Shown: in pieces, positions 31,347-32,115 of the stretch
How positions within the stretch are numbered: position 1 is the stretch's first letter
Layout: each line of letters starts with the position of its first letter
NCBI GenBank assembly: GCA_023397215.1
Contig: JAEWUG010000025.1
Location: 1 to 32,115 of the forward strand
DNA: 32,115 nt
DNA from: Nanobdellota archaeon
Lineage (GTDB): Archaea; Nanobdellota; Nanobdellia; Pacearchaeales; GW2011-AR1
Direction of reading: 5' to 3'
Program-made: the position numbers and the translations under genes
Notes under the pieces: model-generated
Databases searched by the model: none
Seen by the model: only the letters and a program-made list of their open reading frames with translations
What the model was told of the DNA's origin: nothing

Positions 31347-31544
31347 TTAGAATTTTTTGAACTTATTAACTAATTCTAACATTTCACTGTGACCTAAGAA
31401 TTGAGCTCTACAACAATACCTTTCTATACCTAATTCATCTAATGCTTGTTTAGGTGTTTTTCCTTCTAAAATCATCTCTTTATATTTTTCATATAAATGT
31501 GCTATTGGTTTTCCACAACTAAAACATCTAATTGGAATTATCAT
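31347..31544 (-). CDS. rpoN: DNA-directed RNA polymerase subunit N (Rpb10)
   Basis: The 65-residue zinc-bundle subunit helps assemble archaeal RNA polymerase. It begins MIIPIRCFSCGKPI (Cys7, Cys10) and ends GIERYCCRAQFLGH with Cys44 and Cys45, the exact family signature. ATG 31544 gives the standard start MIIPIRC; an in-frame TTG three codons upstream is rejected. The serS gene lies upstream on the same strand, so the two may be co-transcribed. Confidence 0.96.
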   Translation of the reverse strand: MIIPIRCFSCGKPIAHLYEKYKEMILEGKTPKQALDELGIERYCCRAQFLGHSEMLELVNKFKKF

Positions 31545-31581
31545 ATTAATCAAGCGAAAATTTAGTTTATAAGTTTTTTGT

Positions 31582-32115
31582 TTAGTTTAACTTTTCAATT
31601 TTTGTTTTTCCGTTCATATAAGGAATTAATACTTTTGGAATATTAATTGAGCCATCTTTATTTTGATTATTTTCCATTATTGCTACAAGTGCTCTTGATG
31701 TTGCAATTACAGTATTATTTAATGTATGAGCAAAATAAATTTTACCATTTTTTTCAATTTTTATTCCTAATCTTCTTGCCTGAGCCTCTTCCATATTTGT
31801 AAGGCTTGTAACTTCAAAAAATTCATTTCTTCTAGGGCTCCAACATTCTAAATCACAACTCTTTGCCTTTAAATCAGCTAAATCTCCTGAACAACATTCT
31901 AATACTCTAAAAGGTATTTCAAGGGACTTAAATAATTCAATTGAATAATTAAGCATTGTATCATACCATTTGTAAGATTCTTCAGGTTCACAAATTACTA
32001 TCATTTCTTGTTTGTTAAATTGATGAGTTCTATAAATCCCTTTTTCGTCTATGCCGTGTGAGCCTATTTCCTTTCTAAAGCACATTGAATATCCTGTTTG
32101 TTTTATTGGTAATTT
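31582..32115 (-). CDS. serS: Seryl-tRNA synthetase, C-terminal part (cut by window edge)
   Basis: The frame stays open through the right edge, giving 177 residues of the class II catalytic core. It contains YSMCFRKEIGSHGIDEKGIYRTHQFNKQEM (motif 2), then GDLADLKAKSCDLECWSP with the serine/ATP-site residues, NEFFEVTSLTNMEEAQARR, and motif 3 as NNTVIATSRALVAIMENNQ. The N-terminal tRNA-binding coiled coil is beyond the window. The end VLIPYMNGKTKIEK is typical of the family. RpoN follows downstream. Confidence 0.96.
   Translation of the reverse strand, partial: KLPIKQTGYSMCFRKEIGSHGIDEKGIYRTHQFNKQEMIVICEPEESYKWYDTMLNYSIELFKSLEIPFRVLECCSGDLADLKAKSCDLECWSPRRNEFFEVTSLTNMEEAQARRLGIKIEKNGKIYFAHTLNNTVIATSRALVAIMENNQNKDGSINIPKVLIPYMNGKTKIEKLN

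Noticed and set aside
1..32115. Prophage, insertion sequence, transposon or integrated element
   Set aside because: No transposase, integrase, terminal inverted repeats or target duplications were seen; the window is mostly housekeeping genes with uniform composition.

Overview
This window comes from a small-genome, strongly AT-rich archaeon, most likely a DPANN lineage of the Pacearchaeota/Woesearchaeota type. That placement is an inference from gene content. The archaeal signature genes are the PCNA clamp, aRF1, TFS, RNA polymerase subunit N, ribosomal proteins L10e and L35Ae, class I LysRS, Trm-G10, TrmY, DUF357 and an archaeal SRP RNA. The compact layout, with many convergent genes overlapping by 4-20 bases and 4-base overlaps inside operons, also fits. 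So do the many short membrane proteins and a form II/III-like RuBisCO. First genes of transcription units usually have a TATA box about 25 bases before the ATG, which suggests leaderless mRNAs. A minority have a clear GGAGGTGA-type Shine-Dalgarno site: RuBisCO, the CBS protein, DUF5654, the Lys/Ala peptide and one coiled-coil membrane protein.

Layout. 1-3.5 kb: the end of an unknown gene, a long coiled-coil protein, several uncharacterised membrane proteins and an HD phosphohydrolase. 3.5-6 kb: dUTPase plus CBS protein, a 19-residue Lys/Ala peptide with an odd leader, a double-anchored coiled-coil protein, and thioredoxin plus a winged-helix regulator. 6-9.3 kb (minus strand): PCNA, Trm-G10 tRNA methylase, a DUF218-like protein, L10e and L35Ae. 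9.4-12.6 kb: RuBisCO, then a duplicated palindrome, then a two-gene operon of a membrane-anchored winged-helix protein with an external Cys-x-Cys loop and a thioredoxin-CcdA fusion. 12.6-16.1 kb: an orphan, acylphosphatase, TrmY, LysRS and an HD protein. 16.1-19.6 kb (minus): zinc-ribbon/Hsp20-like protein, MFS transporter, GatC-like protein, DUF357, a pilin-like protein and a small membrane protein. 19.7-22.9 kb: UppP, thymidine kinase, a Cys-rich membrane protein and a U32 family protein. 23-28 kb: tRNA-Ser(GCT), SRP RNA, MetRS and its stand-alone tRNA-binding domain, aRF1, HisRS and tRNA-His(GTG). 28-32.1 kb: cupin, a conserved unknown, tRNA-Val(TAC), an interrupted polyprenyl synthetase, TFS, DUF5654, a lone 5S rRNA, RpoN and the C-terminal part of SerRS.

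How it works together. The window is mostly translation (four aminoacyl-tRNA synthetases, three tRNAs, 5S, SRP RNA, release factor, tRNA modification) with thymidylate supply (dUTPase, thymidine kinase). RuBisCO in such organisms is usually tied to AMP/ribose salvage, but its partner enzymes are not here. The most system-like locus is 10.89-12.59 kb. It is a candidate self-regulating thiol-redox module: two identical 20-base palindromic sites 32 bases apart directly upstream of the TATA box, a membrane-bound DNA-binding sensor, and a membrane thiol reductase. Other points worth a second look are an apparent frameshift at an A9 run in the prenyl synthetase, a release factor without its usual domain 3 insertion, an SRP RNA with a non-GNRR apical loop, a 5S rRNA with a shortened helix IV, and the leader of the Lys/Ala peptide.
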